Origin: Mastigocoleus testarum BC008
GTDB taxonomy: Bacteria > Cyanobacteriota > Cyanobacteriia > Cyanobacteriales > Nostocaceae
Direction: 5' to 3'
NCBI RefSeq assembly: GCF_001456025.1
Contig: NZ_LMTZ01000129.1
Coordinates: 19,028-83,027, forward strand
DNA: 64,000 nucleotides
Of the stretch, positions 18,014-27,832 are shown piece after piece. A program made the translations under genes and the position numbers. Position 1 is the first letter of the stretch; every line of letters begins with the position of its first letter. Below the pieces are notes generated by a model. The model was given only the letters and a program-made list of their open reading frames with translations. It was not told where the DNA came from and ran no database searches.

Positions 18014-19453
18014 ATGAGCGCTACCGTTAAAACCTTAGTTAACCAGCCTTACAAATACGGCTTCGTCACTGATGTTGAAGCTGATACTATTCCTCGTGGG
18101 CTCAGTGAAGATGTAGTTCGACTGATTTCGGCGAAGAAAAATGAGCCGGATTTTATGCTGGAATATCGCCTCAAAGCTTATCGTCAGTGGCAAAAAATGA
18201 CGGAGCCGAAGTGGAGTGGTTTAAAATATCCAGAAATTGATTATCAGGATATTATTTATTATTCTGCGCCCAAACAAAAGAAAGAAAAGCTCAACAGTTT
18301 GGATGAAGTAGATCCTGCAGTTTTGGAAACTTTTGAGAAACTAGGTATTCCTTTGTCAGAGCAGAAGCGATTGGCGAATGTTGCAGTGGATGCAATTTTT
18401 GATAGTGTTTCAGTCGCAACAACTTTTAAGGAAAAATTAGCAGAAGATGGAGTTGTCTTTTGTTCGATTTCGGAAGCTTTACAGGAATATCCGGAATTAG
18501 TGAAGAAGTATTTGGGTAGCGTAGTTCCCATTGCTGACAACTATTTTGCGGCGCTTAACGCTGCGGTATTTAGTGATGGTTCGTTCGTTTATATTCCTAA
18601 AGGGGTTAAATGCCCAATGGAATTATCCACCTATTTCCGGATTAATAGTGGGGATACGGGACAGTTTGAACGTACCTTAATTGTTGCTGAAGAAGGTAGT
18701 TACGTTTCTTATTTGGAAGGTTGTACCGCGCCCATGTACGATAGCAACCAGTTACATGCAGCGGTTGTAGAACTCGTAGCTTTAGATAATGCCGAGATTA
18801 AATATTCTACGGTACAAAACTGGTATGCCGGAGATGAAAATGGTAAAGGTGGTATTTACAACTTCGTTACCAAACGGGGTTTGTGTCAGGGAGTGAATTC
18901 AAAAATTTCCTGGACCCAAGTAGAAACTGGTTCTGCAATCACTTGGAAATATCCCAGTTGCGTTTTGGTAGGTGATAACTCTGTCGGTGAGTTTTACTCA
19001 GTTGCGCTGACCAATAACATGCAGCAAGCAGATACCGGAACCAAGATGGTTCACGTTGGTAAGAATACCCGCAGCACAATTATTTCTAAAGGTATTTCTG
19101 CTGGTAGATCTAGTAATAGCTATCGGGGCTTGGTGAAAGTGAATCCCAAAGCTGAAGGTGCACGTAACTATTCCCAGTGCGACTCAATGTTGATTGGGGA
19201 TAATGCCCATGCTAATACTTATCCTTATATCCAAGTTCAAAATAATAGCGGCAAAATAGAACACGAAGCTTCCACTTCTAAGATTGGTGAAGACCAGTTA
19301 TTTTACTTCGCCCAACGGGGTATTTCTGCAGAAGACGCCGTAACAATGATGATTAGCGGTTTCTGTAAAGATGTATTTAACCAATTGCCGATGGAATTTG
19401 CGGTGGAAGCTGATAAGCTATTAAGTCTGAAATTAGAAGGAAGTGTTGGTTAA
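18014..19453 (+). CDS. sufB: Fe-S cluster assembly scaffold protein SufB
   Basis: The 479-residue SufB is the scaffold on which SufBC2D assembles Fe-S clusters, taking sulfur from SufS. It is recognisable from LSEDVVRLISAKKNEPDFML near the N-terminus. The beta-helix core contains YIPKGVKCPMELSTYFRIN, SYVSYLEGCTAPMYDSNQLH and YSQCDSMLIGDNAHANTYPY, and the C-terminus has QRGISAEDAVTMMISGFCKD. Length is normal. It is first in sufBCDS, 240 bases from divergent sufR. A heptad array separates it from sufC (200 bases), yet the gene order is the standard cyanobacterial one. Confidence 0.98.
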   Translation: MSATVKTLVNQPYKYGFVTDVEADTIPRGLSEDVVRLISAKKNEPDFMLEYRLKAYRQWQKMTEPKWSGLKYPEIDYQDIIYYSAPKQKKEKLNSLDEVDPAVLETFEKLGIPLSEQKRLANVAVDAIFDSVSVATTFKEKLAEDGVVFCSISEALQEYPELVKKYLGSVVPIADNYFAALNAAVFSDGSFVYIPKGVKCPMELSTYFRINSGDTGQFERTLIVAEEGSYVSYLEGCTAPMYDSNQLHAAVVELVALDNAEIKYSTVQNWYAGDENGKGGIYNFVTKRGLCQGVNSKISWTQVETGSAITWKYPSCVLVGDNSVGEFYSVALTNNMQQADTGTKMVHVGKNTRSTIISKGISAGRSSNSYRGLVKVNPKAEGARNYSQCDSMLIGDNAHANTYPYIQVQNNSGKIEHEASTSKIGEDQLFYFAQRGISAEDAVTMMISGFCKDVFNQLPMEFAVEADKLLSLKLEGSVG

Positions 19454-19475
19454 TTTGGTGTGCGAGAAATATAGC

Positions 19476-19517
19476 AGGAGCCAGAAGTCAGGATTCAGGA
19501 GCCAGGAGCTAGAATTC
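19476..19517. repeat. STRR heptads between sufB and sufC (six units)
   Basis: Six 7-base units (AGGAGCC, AGAAGTC, AGGATTC, AGGAGCC, AGGAGCT, AGAATTC) lie 23 bases after the sufB stop. They belong to the same family as the array at 16002-16085 and sit inside an operon that is expected to be co-transcribed. Confidence 0.85.
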
Positions 19518-19653
19518 AAGACTACTTGGTATATGACGAAGGGAAATTTATTCTGGACTTGATTAACTTGCTATTCGCTGCTATAAATCACACGCACATC
19601 AAGAAAGAAAAAAATTAAAGTAGAAAAAATAATAATTTAAAGAGAGTGAGAGC

Positions 19654-20442
19654 ATGATTAGTGAAAATAGCGAAGTGGTGCTGTCAGTCAAAGATTTGAC
19701 AGCAGAAGTTGATGGCGCATCAATTTTAAAAGGTGTAAATTTAGAAATCCGTTTGGGTGAGATCCATGCAATTATGGGTCCAAATGGTTCTGGGAAAAGT
19801 ACTTTATCCAAGATTTTGGCTGGACACCCCGCATATGAGGTAACTGGTGGAGAAGTAATTTTTCAGGGACAAAATCTGCTGGAAGTGGAACCCGAAGAAC
19901 GGGCAAGAAGTGGTATATTTTTGGCGTTTCAGTATCCCTTGGAAATTCCCGGTGTAAGTAATTTGGACTTCCTCAGGGTCGCTTATAATTCCAAGCGCAA
20001 AGCCCAGGGTTTAGAAGAAATTGACGCCTTCGATTTTGACGATCTGATTGAAGAAAAGCTGGAAGTTGTGAAAATGGACTCGGCTTTCTTGAGTCGTAGT
20101 TTAAATGAAGGTTTTTCTGGTGGTGAGAAAAAGCGGAATGAAATTCTGCAAATGGCTCTACTAGAACCAACCTTGGCGATTTTGGATGAAACAGATTCTG
20201 GTTTAGATATTGATGCGCTCAAAATCGTTGCAAATGGGGTAAATCAATTAACTAGCGCCAAAAATGCAACTTTGATGATTACTCACTATCAGCGCTTACT
20301 GAATTACATTGTCCCAGATTATGTTCATGTGATGGCGAAAGGACAAATTATTAAATCTGGCGGTAAGGAATTGGCGTTGGAATTAGAATCTCGCGGTTAC
20401 GACTGGATTTTGGAAGAAGCAGAAGTTGAGGTGGGTGTATAA
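19654..20442 (+). CDS. sufC: Fe-S assembly ATPase SufC
   Basis: The 262-residue ABC-type ATPase drives conformational change of the SufBC2D complex and is soluble, not a transporter. It has Walker A GPNGSGKST (42-50), the SufC-specific signature SGGEKKRNEILQMALLEP, Walker B LAILDETDSGLD and the switch histidine in MITHYQRLL. The ATG has GAGAGTGAGAG upstream. Its stop TAA shares one base with the sufD ATG, indicating translational coupling. Confidence 0.98.
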   Translation: MISENSEVVLSVKDLTAEVDGASILKGVNLEIRLGEIHAIMGPNGSGKSTLSKILAGHPAYEVTGGEVIFQGQNLLEVEPEERARSGIFLAFQYPLEIPGVSNLDFLRVAYNSKRKAQGLEEIDAFDFDDLIEEKLEVVKMDSAFLSRSLNEGFSGGEKKRNEILQMALLEPTLAILDETDSGLDIDALKIVANGVNQLTSAKNATLMITHYQRLLNYIVPDYVHVMAKGQIIKSGGKELALELESRGYDWILEEAEVEVGV

Positions 20443-21818
20443 TGGCAATTCAAGTTTCTCCTAGTCCAGTTCCTAACTCTAATGCAGATAATTTAGTATC
20501 TAGTTTGTTAGATCGAGATACTTATCTGAGCGAATTATTGAAAAATTTACAAACCAAGGATGGTACATCTCTACAAACCAAATTTCCTTGGTTGCAAGAA
20601 GTACGCGATCGCGCAGTTAATTGGGTGCGTCATTCAACTATTCCTACAACCCGCGAGGAAGAATGGCGATTTACCGATTTGTCTGGATTGAAACAGGTAA
20701 AATTTCATCCCGTACAAACCAACCACGGCGAACATTTACAGGACACGCAACCAGAAGGTTCTAATCATTTAGTATTTGTTAACGGGATTTATACACCCGA
20801 ATTATCAGCGATCGCAGATTTGCCAGATGGGGTTATAGTCAGTAATTTAGCTGATTTACCCGCAGAATACGGGGAGAAAATCCAGAAATATTTAGCAAAA
20901 TCTGAAGGTGCTCTGGAAGTATTTACAGCACTCAATACTGTTGGGTTTAATGATGTTGCAATAGTATGGGTACCCAAAAATGTTGTCGTAGAAAAACCGA
21001 TTCATTTGGTGTATCTAACTGCTAGTAGCGAGCAAGTAATCTCCCAACCTCGTTGTTTAGTAGTTGCTCAAAGTGGTTCCGAACTAACTTTGGTAGAAGA
21101 GTATGGAAACCCCGAAGTTATTAAAAATAAAGCTGCAGAATCAGTTTACTTTAGCAATGCGGTATCGGAAATTTGGCTAGAAGATAACGCCAGCGTACAT
21201 CATAATCGGGTTGTACGTGAAGCTGCAGGGGCTTTCCATATTGGTAAAACTGCTATTACCCAAGCCCGTTACAGTCGATATTCCTGTAATGCGATTAGTT
21301 TGGGTGGAAAGTTATCGCGCCACAATTTAGAAATCTTGCAAACTGGCGAACAAACTGAAACCACACTCAATGGTTTGACAGTAATTTCTGAACAACAGTT
21401 AGCAGATACCCACAGCGCGATCGCGTTGAATTACCCCCATGCGAAAAGTCAACAATTGCACAAAACGATTATTGGCGATAGGGCTCATGCAGTATTTAAT
21501 GGTAAGATAATTGTTCCTAAAGCCGCACAATTAACCGATGCATCCCAGTTAAATCGTAATTTATTGTTATCTCCTAAAGCCAGAATTGATACTAAACCCC
21601 AATTGGAAATCACTGCTGATAATGTTAAGTGCGCCCATGGTGCTACAGTTAGTCAATTAGAAGACGATGAAATTTTTTACTTACAAAGTCGAGGTATAGA
21701 TGAAAACGCCGCACGTCATTTATTAATCGATGCTTTCGCTACCGAAATTATCAAACAAATACCTGTAGCTTCATTACAAGAGAGTCTGCTCCAAAGTGTC
21801 AATCAAATAGGTGCTTAA
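20442..21818 (+). CDS. sufD: Fe-S assembly protein SufD
   Basis: The 458-residue SufD is the SufB-like partner in the SufBC2D scaffold complex. Recognisable parts are TTREEEWRFTDLSGLKQVKF in the N-terminal domain, then the beta-helix. The C-terminus has PQLEITADNVKCAHGATVSQ and DEIFYLQSRGIDENAARHLL, where the conserved histidine lies in CAHGA. It overlaps sufC by one base (TAATG). Length is normal for cyanobacterial SufD. The sufS gene follows after a spacer that contains another heptad array. Confidence 0.97.
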   Translation: MAIQVSPSPVPNSNADNLVSSLLDRDTYLSELLKNLQTKDGTSLQTKFPWLQEVRDRAVNWVRHSTIPTTREEEWRFTDLSGLKQVKFHPVQTNHGEHLQDTQPEGSNHLVFVNGIYTPELSAIADLPDGVIVSNLADLPAEYGEKIQKYLAKSEGALEVFTALNTVGFNDVAIVWVPKNVVVEKPIHLVYLTASSEQVISQPRCLVVAQSGSELTLVEEYGNPEVIKNKAAESVYFSNAVSEIWLEDNASVHHNRVVREAAGAFHIGKTAITQARYSRYSCNAISLGGKLSRHNLEILQTGEQTETTLNGLTVISEQQLADTHSAIALNYPHAKSQQLHKTIIGDRAHAVFNGKIIVPKAAQLTDASQLNRNLLLSPKARIDTKPQLEITADNVKCAHGATVSQLEDDEIFYLQSRGIDENAARHLLIDAFATEIIKQIPVASLQESLLQSVNQIGA

Positions 21819-21930
21819 GAAGTTAATACTTAAAACTTGGTGCTTAAAAACTTACTTGGTTCTCAAAAACTTAGTTCTCAAAAAATTAAATCTTATAGCA
21901 CTTTCCCAGGGGATAATTTAAAACTTAAAT

Positions 21931-21979
21931 CCCAAACCCAATACCTAATACCCAATACCCAATACCCAATACCTAGAAC
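21931..21979. repeat. Heptad array (CCAATAC/CTAATAC) upstream of sufS
   Basis: Seven 7-base units run to eight bases before the proposed sufS ATG; the core 21938-21972 has five near-identical units. The array is open in the sufS frame and makes a spurious 50-codon N-terminal extension. Confidence 0.88.
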
Positions 21980-21986
21980 CATAAAC

Positions 21987-23249
21987 ATGACTTTAGCAAA
22001 AGAAAAAACTGTAGTTGATATAGTACGTGCAGACTTTCCCATCCTGAAGGAAAAAGTCAACGGTAAGCCTTTGGTTTATCTGGATAATGCTGCAACTTCT
22101 CAAAAACCCCTTCAGGTAATTAATTCACTTCAAGACTATTACCAGGAGTATAATTCTAACGTTCATCGTGGCGCTCATTGCCTCAGTGGCAAAGCTACCG
22201 ATGCTTACGAAGGAGCAAGAGACAGAGTTGCTAAATTTGTTAATGCATCATCACGACAAGAAATAGTTTATACCCGCAATGCGACTGAGGCGATCAATTT
22301 GGTTGCTTACAGTTGGGCGATGAATAACTTGCAACCGGGTGATGAAATTATCTTCTCGGTGATGGAACACCACAGTAATATAGTTCCTTGGCATTTTGTC
22401 GCCCAAAAAACGGGTGCAGTATTAAAGCATGTCGAACTGACATCAGAAGAAACCTTTGATTTAGACCAGTTTAAACAACTCCTTTCCGATAAAACCAAGT
22501 TAGTCTCTGTGGTTCATGTTTCCAATACTTTGGGTTGTATCAACCCGGTAAAGGAAATTTGTCATTTAGCGCATCAACAGGGAGCAAAAGTATTAATTGA
22601 TGCCTGCCAAAGCGTGCCCCACATGCCTGTTGACGTGCAGGATATGGACTGCGACTGGTTAGTTGCATCGGGACATAAAATGTGTGCGCCATCAGGGATT
22701 GGTTTCTTATATGGGAAACAAGAAATCCTGCAAGAAATGCCCCCATTTTTGGGTGGTGGTGAAATGATTGCAGATGTATATTTAGACCATTCTACCTATG
22801 GGGAATTACCACATAAATTTGAAGCAGGAACGCCAGCAATTGGGGAAGCGATCGCTTTGGGTGCAGCAGTGGATTACCTTACCACTATCGGTATGGATAA
22901 AATTCATGCTTATGAAGCAGAATTAACGGCATACTTATTCCAAGAACTAGGAAAAATTCCCCAAATTAGAATCTACGGACCTAAACCTGATGCGAATGGT
23001 GAAGGAAGAGCTGCACTCGCAGCATTTACCGCAGGTCAAATTCATGCAAATGACCTATCTACATTCTTAGATGAATATGGTGTAGCAATACGTTCGGGAC
23101 ATCACTGTACTCAACCATTGCATCGTCATTTAGATATTCCTGCAACCGCACGAGCAAGCTTATCTTTTTACAACACTCGTGAGGAAATTGATGTTTTTGT
23201 TAAAGCGTTAAAGGAAACCATAGAATTTTTTAGTGGTTTTTTGGGTTAG
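21987..23249 (+). CDS. sufS: Cysteine desulfurase SufS
   Basis: This group II cysteine desulfurase of 420 residues removes sulfur from L-cysteine as a persulfide for SufBCD. The PLP lysine is K231 in ASGHKMCAPSG and the catalytic cysteine is C374 in RSGHHCTQPLHRH. Other family motifs are YLDNAATSQKPLQVI, EHHSNIVPWH and DACQSVPHMP. I place the start at the ATG at 21987 (MTLAKEKTVVDIVRADFPIL). The frame is open back to 21837, but those 50 codons cross the CCAATAC heptad array and give low-complexity sequence. It is the last gene of sufBCDS. Confidence 0.97.
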   Translation: MTLAKEKTVVDIVRADFPILKEKVNGKPLVYLDNAATSQKPLQVINSLQDYYQEYNSNVHRGAHCLSGKATDAYEGARDRVAKFVNASSRQEIVYTRNATEAINLVAYSWAMNNLQPGDEIIFSVMEHHSNIVPWHFVAQKTGAVLKHVELTSEETFDLDQFKQLLSDKTKLVSVVHVSNTLGCINPVKEICHLAHQQGAKVLIDACQSVPHMPVDVQDMDCDWLVASGHKMCAPSGIGFLYGKQEILQEMPPFLGGGEMIADVYLDHSTYGELPHKFEAGTPAIGEAIALGAAVDYLTTIGMDKIHAYEAELTAYLFQELGKIPQIRIYGPKPDANGEGRAALAAFTAGQIHANDLSTFLDEYGVAIRSGHHCTQPLHRHLDIPATARASLSFYNTREEIDVFVKALKETIEFFSGFLG

Positions 23250-23334
23250 TTTCTGGAGGTAATGGGTAATTGGTCATTGGTAATGGGTAAAAGCCCGCGC
23301 CTTACGGCGATGTGGTAAAAGCCTGCGTCTTACG

Positions 23335-23402
23335 GCGTTAGCATTAGCGAAAGCGAAGCTTGACGTTAGTCAGAGGCTTTCCCGACGCCGTAGGCTTTAG
23401 CG
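23335..23402 (+). repeat. 68-bp dispersed repeat, copy 1
   Basis: These 68 bases, rich in GCGTTAGC-like words and ending CGACGCCGTAGGCTTTAGCG, match 57812-57879 in the same orientation with only three differences. Both copies follow GGTAAT/GGGTAAT heptads downstream of a gene. The repeat is GC-rich against the local background. Confidence 0.92.
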
Positions 23403-23495
23403 TGACATAACAGTGTCATTGTGGTAACTATTCTTTTATTACCTGTTACTTTTTACTTTTGCTTGCACCTAAGGTGTATTTCCAAAATGTGATAC

Positions 23496-23555
23496 TAATT
23501 TCAAAAAATACAATTTCAAAAAATACAATTTCAAGAAATACAATTTCAAAAAATA
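23496..23555. repeat. Four 15-bp tandem repeats (CAATTTCAAAAAATA)
   Basis: Four consecutive 15-base units with at most one change each occupy 23496-23555, about 200 bases before the next gene. No open frame uses them. Confidence 0.88.
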
Positions 23556-23759
23556 CCCTCACATATTGATTTTTTGAATCTGTTCCTTCTTCCCTATTTC
23601 CCGTTCCCTTTTATAAACAATGTAAATTCAATGGTATGTATTTGTTTCTCTACCATAAAGAAAAATATTAATAAATCAAATATATAATTATTCTGGAACT
23701 TTTAGTGATAAACCTGTGTTATTTAAATAGATATACTGCCCAACCTGAAGAGGTGAGCT

Positions 23760-24101
23760 ATGAAACGTTCAATTTTATTCGGATTAGCTGTATCTTTAGC
23801 TTTAATTCCCATTATTACTAATGGGAAAGTACTGGGAAAAGCAGAAGTAATTGTCCAACAAAATAATCAAGTTAATATTTCTCAACCTTCTGTTTTGGGT
23901 TCTATTGAAACGAGGGACAGACAGATCACTATAAATCGCAACAAAACTTACACTATTCATAATAAAAATGGCGAAGTTTTGGCTCAAGATATTACTTTAG
24001 AGGAATTACAAGCAAAGAATCCCGAATTATATAACACCATCAAAGATTCTATCGCTGGGGACTTATGGATGATGAGGACTAATATTCCAAGCGATCGCTA
24101 A
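23760..24101 (+). CDS. Secreted small protein, unknown function
   Basis: The 113-residue protein has a typical signal peptide (MKRSILFGLAVSLALIPIIT, then NGKVLGKA) and a short exported domain without cysteines or recognisable fold. Distinctive segments are INRNKTYTIHNKNGEVLAQD and LEELQAKNPELYNTIKDSIA. A good Shine-Dalgarno (GAAGAGGTGAGCT) directly precedes the ATG. It is flanked by repeat-bearing spacers, so it probably forms its own transcription unit. I do not recognise a named family. Confidence 0.78.
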   Translation: MKRSILFGLAVSLALIPIITNGKVLGKAEVIVQQNNQVNISQPSVLGSIETRDRQITINRNKTYTIHNKNGEVLAQDITLEELQAKNPELYNTIKDSIAGDLWMMRTNIPSDR

Positions 24102-24467
24102 GCATTGAAAATGAGTTCATTGCCTTTGCTTAGTGCTTTGGTTCATTGCTTTCATTCAATTTAAGTAATTTGCCAAAATAAATGGGTATAAAGTGTAGCT
24201 CTTTTGTTGCAGTAACTATATTGCCAGTAGAGATGTAGTATCACTACATCTCTATATTATTTATCTTTATAATACGGTTTTACTTTATATTCTTATTTTT
24301 ATCTAAGAAGATAAAATTCCTGTAACCAGTTAAACCCTATCATATCTCTTATCATTAGGTCAGAAAATTTATCACCGAAAGACATTTTCTTGCGATAATC
24401 TGCAAAAGGTATAAGCCCCACATACACGCAAATTATTTAAGGGTTAATTAACGGATAAAGAGTATAG
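24102..24467. other. Intergenic region with a palindromic repeat
   Basis: No gene is seen. Its main feature is the palindrome at 24228-24254, listed separately. The rest is AT-rich and should contain the promoter of the CPBP protease gene. Confidence 0.6.
24228..24254. repeat. 12-bp palindrome TAGAGATGTAGT / ACTACATCTCTA
   Basis: The arms 24228-24239 and 24243-24254 are perfectly complementary with a three-base loop. Compared with 2754-2778 the stem reads GAGATGTAG instead of GAGACGTAG, and the opposite arm changes to match (CTACATCTC). This placement suits a terminator of the upstream secreted-protein gene. Confidence 0.78.
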
Positions 24468-26009
24468 ATGACACCGAAAAGGATATTTTTAACATTACTG
24501 ACTGTAATTGCAATCGTATTATCTGGCTCAAATTTATTCCAGAGCTTACAAAGACCCCAGTCCCAAAGTCTAATCGAACTTTATCAGACAGACATATCAT
24601 TACAAGCTGCAGCTTGGAAACCAGAAGAAAACACTGATGGTAATTTCAAACAATTGCAAGCTGCGATCGTAGGATCACAACCTGTAGAAAATGCAATAAA
24701 ACAGTACGAGCAAGTTCGAGATTCAGCCAAAAAGAATTTAGAAAGAGTTCAAAACCAACTTACACAAAGTTCAGTCAAATCTCCTCAAACTAGTGACATC
24801 CTTAATGGAGAAGTACTGGAACTCAAAAAAATAGCTCGCGAACAACAAAAGTTAATTGCAGAATTAGATCTGCGTTTAGGTATTTTAAAAGAACAGCAGG
24901 GTAAGGCTGAAAGTGCGCTAAAAGATTGGAATGATGTACCGCAAAATACGGTCATTTCTCCCCAATATGGCGAAACAGCTAAGGTGCTAATAGCCTTATG
25001 GCAAGATAGATCGAATTTACAACCTAATGCTGAAGAATTTATTCAAAAAAATCTAGAAGGTTGGTTTCGTTCTGTTGCTCTAACTCAACTTTACCAGTTT
25101 CAACAACGCCAAGATTTAGTAAATCAAATCAATAGTTCAACTCAACAAATGGCACAAAATGCTTTAATAAAGTTGGCTATTATCGCAACTCTCCCTGCTT
25201 TAGGTGTTCTCATTGGCTTGGGAATATTAATTTTCTCAATCGCTCAGATTCTAATTAAAGGAAAAGACTCCGTACTCGCGCAAAATGGAAATCTTGCTTG
25301 GTCAACCCCTTGGGATGGGGAAATCATTTTGCAAGTTTTTGTAGTTGGTTTTTTCTTCGTTGGACAAATAATAGTTCCCGAATTACTATCCGTACTCCCA
25401 ATTCCACGTGGTGCTGCTGTTAGCGTACGCATACAGGCTTTTTACGTTCTAACCAGTTACTTATTCGTCGCATTCGGAGCCCTTGGTGTATTATATTTCT
25501 CTATTAAAAACTTTTTCCCTCTAGCTGAAGATTGGTTTCGTTTTCATTTTCGGGATAAGTGGTTTCTATGGGGTTTTGGAGGTTACTGTGCAGCTTTACC
25601 AATTGTCTTATTAGTTTCTGTAATCAATCAAAAATTATGGGAGGGACAAGGAGGTAGCAATCCTTTACTGCAATTAGTACTTAAAAGTCAAGATTCTGTA
25701 GCTCTAGCAATATTTTTCTTTACTGCGGCTATTGCTGCACCACTATTTGAAGAAATATTGTTTCGTGGTTTTTTACTACCTTCTCTTACCAAGTACTTAC
25801 CTGTATGGGGATCGATTATTATTAGCAGTGTCTTATTTGCTGCTGCTCACTTTAGTTTATCCGAACTTATACCACTAACATCCTTAGGAATTATATTGGG
25901 GATTGTTTACACGCGATCGCGCAATTTACTTGCTCCAATGTTGCTACATAGTCTTTGGAATAGTGGAACTCTCTTAAGTCTATTTATTGTGGGTAGTAGT
26001 TCTTCTTAA
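24468..26009 (+). CDS. CPBP family intramembrane glutamic endopeptidase (CAAX protease-like)
   Basis: The 513-residue membrane protein has an N-terminal helix (5-25), a long soluble coiled-coil-rich segment (about 30-230) and about eight C-terminal helices carrying the CPBP/Abi motifs. Motif 1 is EEILFRGFLLPSL with E428, E429 and R433. Motif 2 is FAAAHFS with H461. Motif 3 is MLLHSLWN with H494 and N498. The family cleaves within membranes (Rce1 type), but bacterial substrates are rarely known. The long N-terminal soluble part is larger than in minimal CPBP proteins and resembles a cyanobacterial subfamily. It is monocistronic, with a heptad array (TAATAGG/TAATCGT) some 60 bases after the stop. 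Confidence 0.92.
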   Translation: MTPKRIFLTLLTVIAIVLSGSNLFQSLQRPQSQSLIELYQTDISLQAAAWKPEENTDGNFKQLQAAIVGSQPVENAIKQYEQVRDSAKKNLERVQNQLTQSSVKSPQTSDILNGEVLELKKIAREQQKLIAELDLRLGILKEQQGKAESALKDWNDVPQNTVISPQYGETAKVLIALWQDRSNLQPNAEEFIQKNLEGWFRSVALTQLYQFQQRQDLVNQINSSTQQMAQNALIKLAIIATLPALGVLIGLGILIFSIAQILIKGKDSVLAQNGNLAWSTPWDGEIILQVFVVGFFFVGQIIVPELLSVLPIPRGAAVSVRIQAFYVLTSYLFVAFGALGVLYFSIKNFFPLAEDWFRFHFRDKWFLWGFGGYCAALPIVLLVSVINQKLWEGQGGSNPLLQLVLKSQDSVALAIFFFTAAIAAPLFEEILFRGFLLPSLTKYLPVWGSIIISSVLFAAAHFSLSELIPLTSLGIILGIVYTRSRNLLAPMLLHSLWNSGTLLSLFIVGSSSS

Positions 26010-27383
26010 GTTTCCAACAAGATATTAAGAAGATATTTGAAAACTTAGCTGGAGTTTTTTGATAAGTAATAGGTAATAGTTAATCGTTAATCGTTAACAA
26101 GTAATAGCTTTTTTCGTGACTTAAACATTTCAGTAGAAAAATACGTTCTTACAGATACAAGCTTCAATAAATAAGCAGTCATTTACATGTTAAAAGTATT
26201 ACGAACTACCAATTACCTATTACTTTTGACCCATTATTTATTAGGTTTCATTCGACTGGACAGTCGGTTATAATTTTCCCCTATCAAAAAAATTAATTTT
26301 TCTTAAATAGTAATCTATTTACAATAGATATCACCTATTCTTATAATATTAATCTCAGATACATTCTCATGGGAGTATGGCTCTTCGCGGCAAACGTTGT
26401 TATAGTAACTATTCGCAACTTAATTAATACTAACTCTGCATTTTTGCGATCAGGTATATTTTGCGGTATGTATAAGTATCAACGTCTTTAGCTTTTTGCA
26501 GAGCTTTTTAACTATAATTTTGGCGTTGATTATCAATGTCAATAATAATAGTCCATATTTAGTGTGGGTAATTTTTATCATGATTAAGTAGGAATTACTA
26601 TTAAACACCCATTTAATCGTTATATTTCTAAGGATAAAAGCAAATCTTTTTAAGATATGATAGTGACTTAATTCGGCTTAAAAGTCCGGATAGAGCTATA
26701 TTAGACCTGTAGAGATAATAAAATAGCATTTTTGAGTGGCGATAGCGGTAGCTTTTCTTCATGGAAAACTATCATATGTTCGCGCAGACTTGTAATCCTG
26801 CTAGTTATTAAAAAATGAACAATCGCACTCTGGGGGTCTAGTTTTGGGGAAGTAAAGTCATAAGACTTGTCTCCAAAAAAGTATCATAACTAAAATTAAG
26901 TCTGCATTTGTAATTGCTGTAAATAATGCAGGTGTGAATCACTCCCTGTCTTTCAGTAATATTGTTCTTCAAATCTTGGCTAGATTTCAAACTAAGAACG
27001 TTACCAATAACTGATCTTAGATAATACTTCAAGTAAACTGAATCCCAGAAATATAATTTTTTAGTTATTTACCTAAATTTTCCTGGGTAGATGATTATCT
27101 TTCTCTCGACTCTCGCACATCCTTCTCCTTGCCGTTTTGTTTAAGTAGTGCTTAACATTACGATTTTGAACGAGCATTAAAGGAGGCGGAAAGCTCAAAA
27201 TCTTACAACACAATAGTGTCGCCAGTTTCCACATCAGACACCATAGGAATTTTTGGTGTTAAAACAGTGTTTATACTACTCATAAAGTAGATCTTATTAC
27301 CTCAAAAGTAGATAAGTATACTTTCAGTAGACGAAAAAAGTATTATTTTTTATACGTAAATATACAGGAGATATACATAGATT
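26010..27383. other. Long AT-rich intergenic region
   Basis: No supported gene lies in these 1.37 kb. About six heptads (TAATAGG, TAATAGT, TAATCGT twice, then variants) lie at roughly 26067-26109. A 64-codon minus frame at 26838-27032 has no start signal or protein-like composition. The far right should contain the promoter of the TM2 gene. No RNA gene was recognised. Confidence 0.55.
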
Positions 27384-27659
27384 ATGGCAAACTTAAATCC
27401 TTCTCACGCGACAAGACAGTTACTTGCCGGCTACTGCGGTATTATTCTTGGTGCCCTAGGAGTACATAAATTTGTGCTCGGATATAGCCTTGAAGGAGCA
27501 GTGATGCTGGGGATTTCCATCGCAGGTCTATTTTTTGCTTATGGCGTTCCATTTGTAATTATGCAGTTTGTTGGTCTAGTTGAAGGCATGATTTACTTAA
27601 ATAAAAGTCACAATGAATTCGTTGACACTTACTTCGTTCAGAAACAAGGTTGGTTTTAA
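27384..27659 (+). CDS. TM2 domain-containing small membrane protein
   Basis: The 91-residue protein has two membrane helices, about 12-30 and 33-70, with a short turn bearing HKFVLGYSLEGAVML. The pattern GALGVHKFVLGY followed by FVGLVEGMIYLNKS is the TM2 domain, in which a D/H-K/R-F-Y/V-G motif links two helices. The role of TM2 proteins in bacteria is unknown. AGGAG lies in CAGGAGATATACATAG, somewhat far (about 13 bases) from the ATG. It stands alone between two 1.37-kb spacers. Confidence 0.85.
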   Translation: MANLNPSHATRQLLAGYCGIILGALGVHKFVLGYSLEGAVMLGISIAGLFFAYGVPFVIMQFVGLVEGMIYLNKSHNEFVDTYFVQKQGWF

Positions 27660-27805
27660 ATAATATTTATTAATAAAACTAAACCGGCTCCATATTAGTA
27701 AGATTTACAACTCTAAGCCTTAATTAAGTACTCTACATATAAACTGAATAAATTCTGCCAATTGTAAAGAATGAGTAGGAGAGCGTGAATCAGGTAAAAA
27801 GCTAG

Positions 27806-27832
27806 AACCCCAATTAAAAAAAAATTGGGGTT
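27806..27832. terminator. Stem-loop AACCCCAATT / AATTGGGGTT
   Basis: The 10-bp perfect stem (27806-27815, 27823-27832) has an A7 loop. It lies 150 bases after the TM2 gene. There is no strong T-tract on the plus strand, so its function as an intrinsic terminator is likely but not certain. Confidence 0.55.

Larger units (their letters stand above)
23250..23759. other. Repeat-rich region after sufS
   Basis: No gene is seen. The spacer holds GGTAAT-type heptads (about 23259-23290), the 68-bp dispersed repeat (23335-23402), and four 15-bp units (23496-23555). Confidence 0.7.

Noticed and set aside
26838..27032. 64-codon minus-strand frame in the long spacer
   Set aside because: No start signal and no protein-like pattern.
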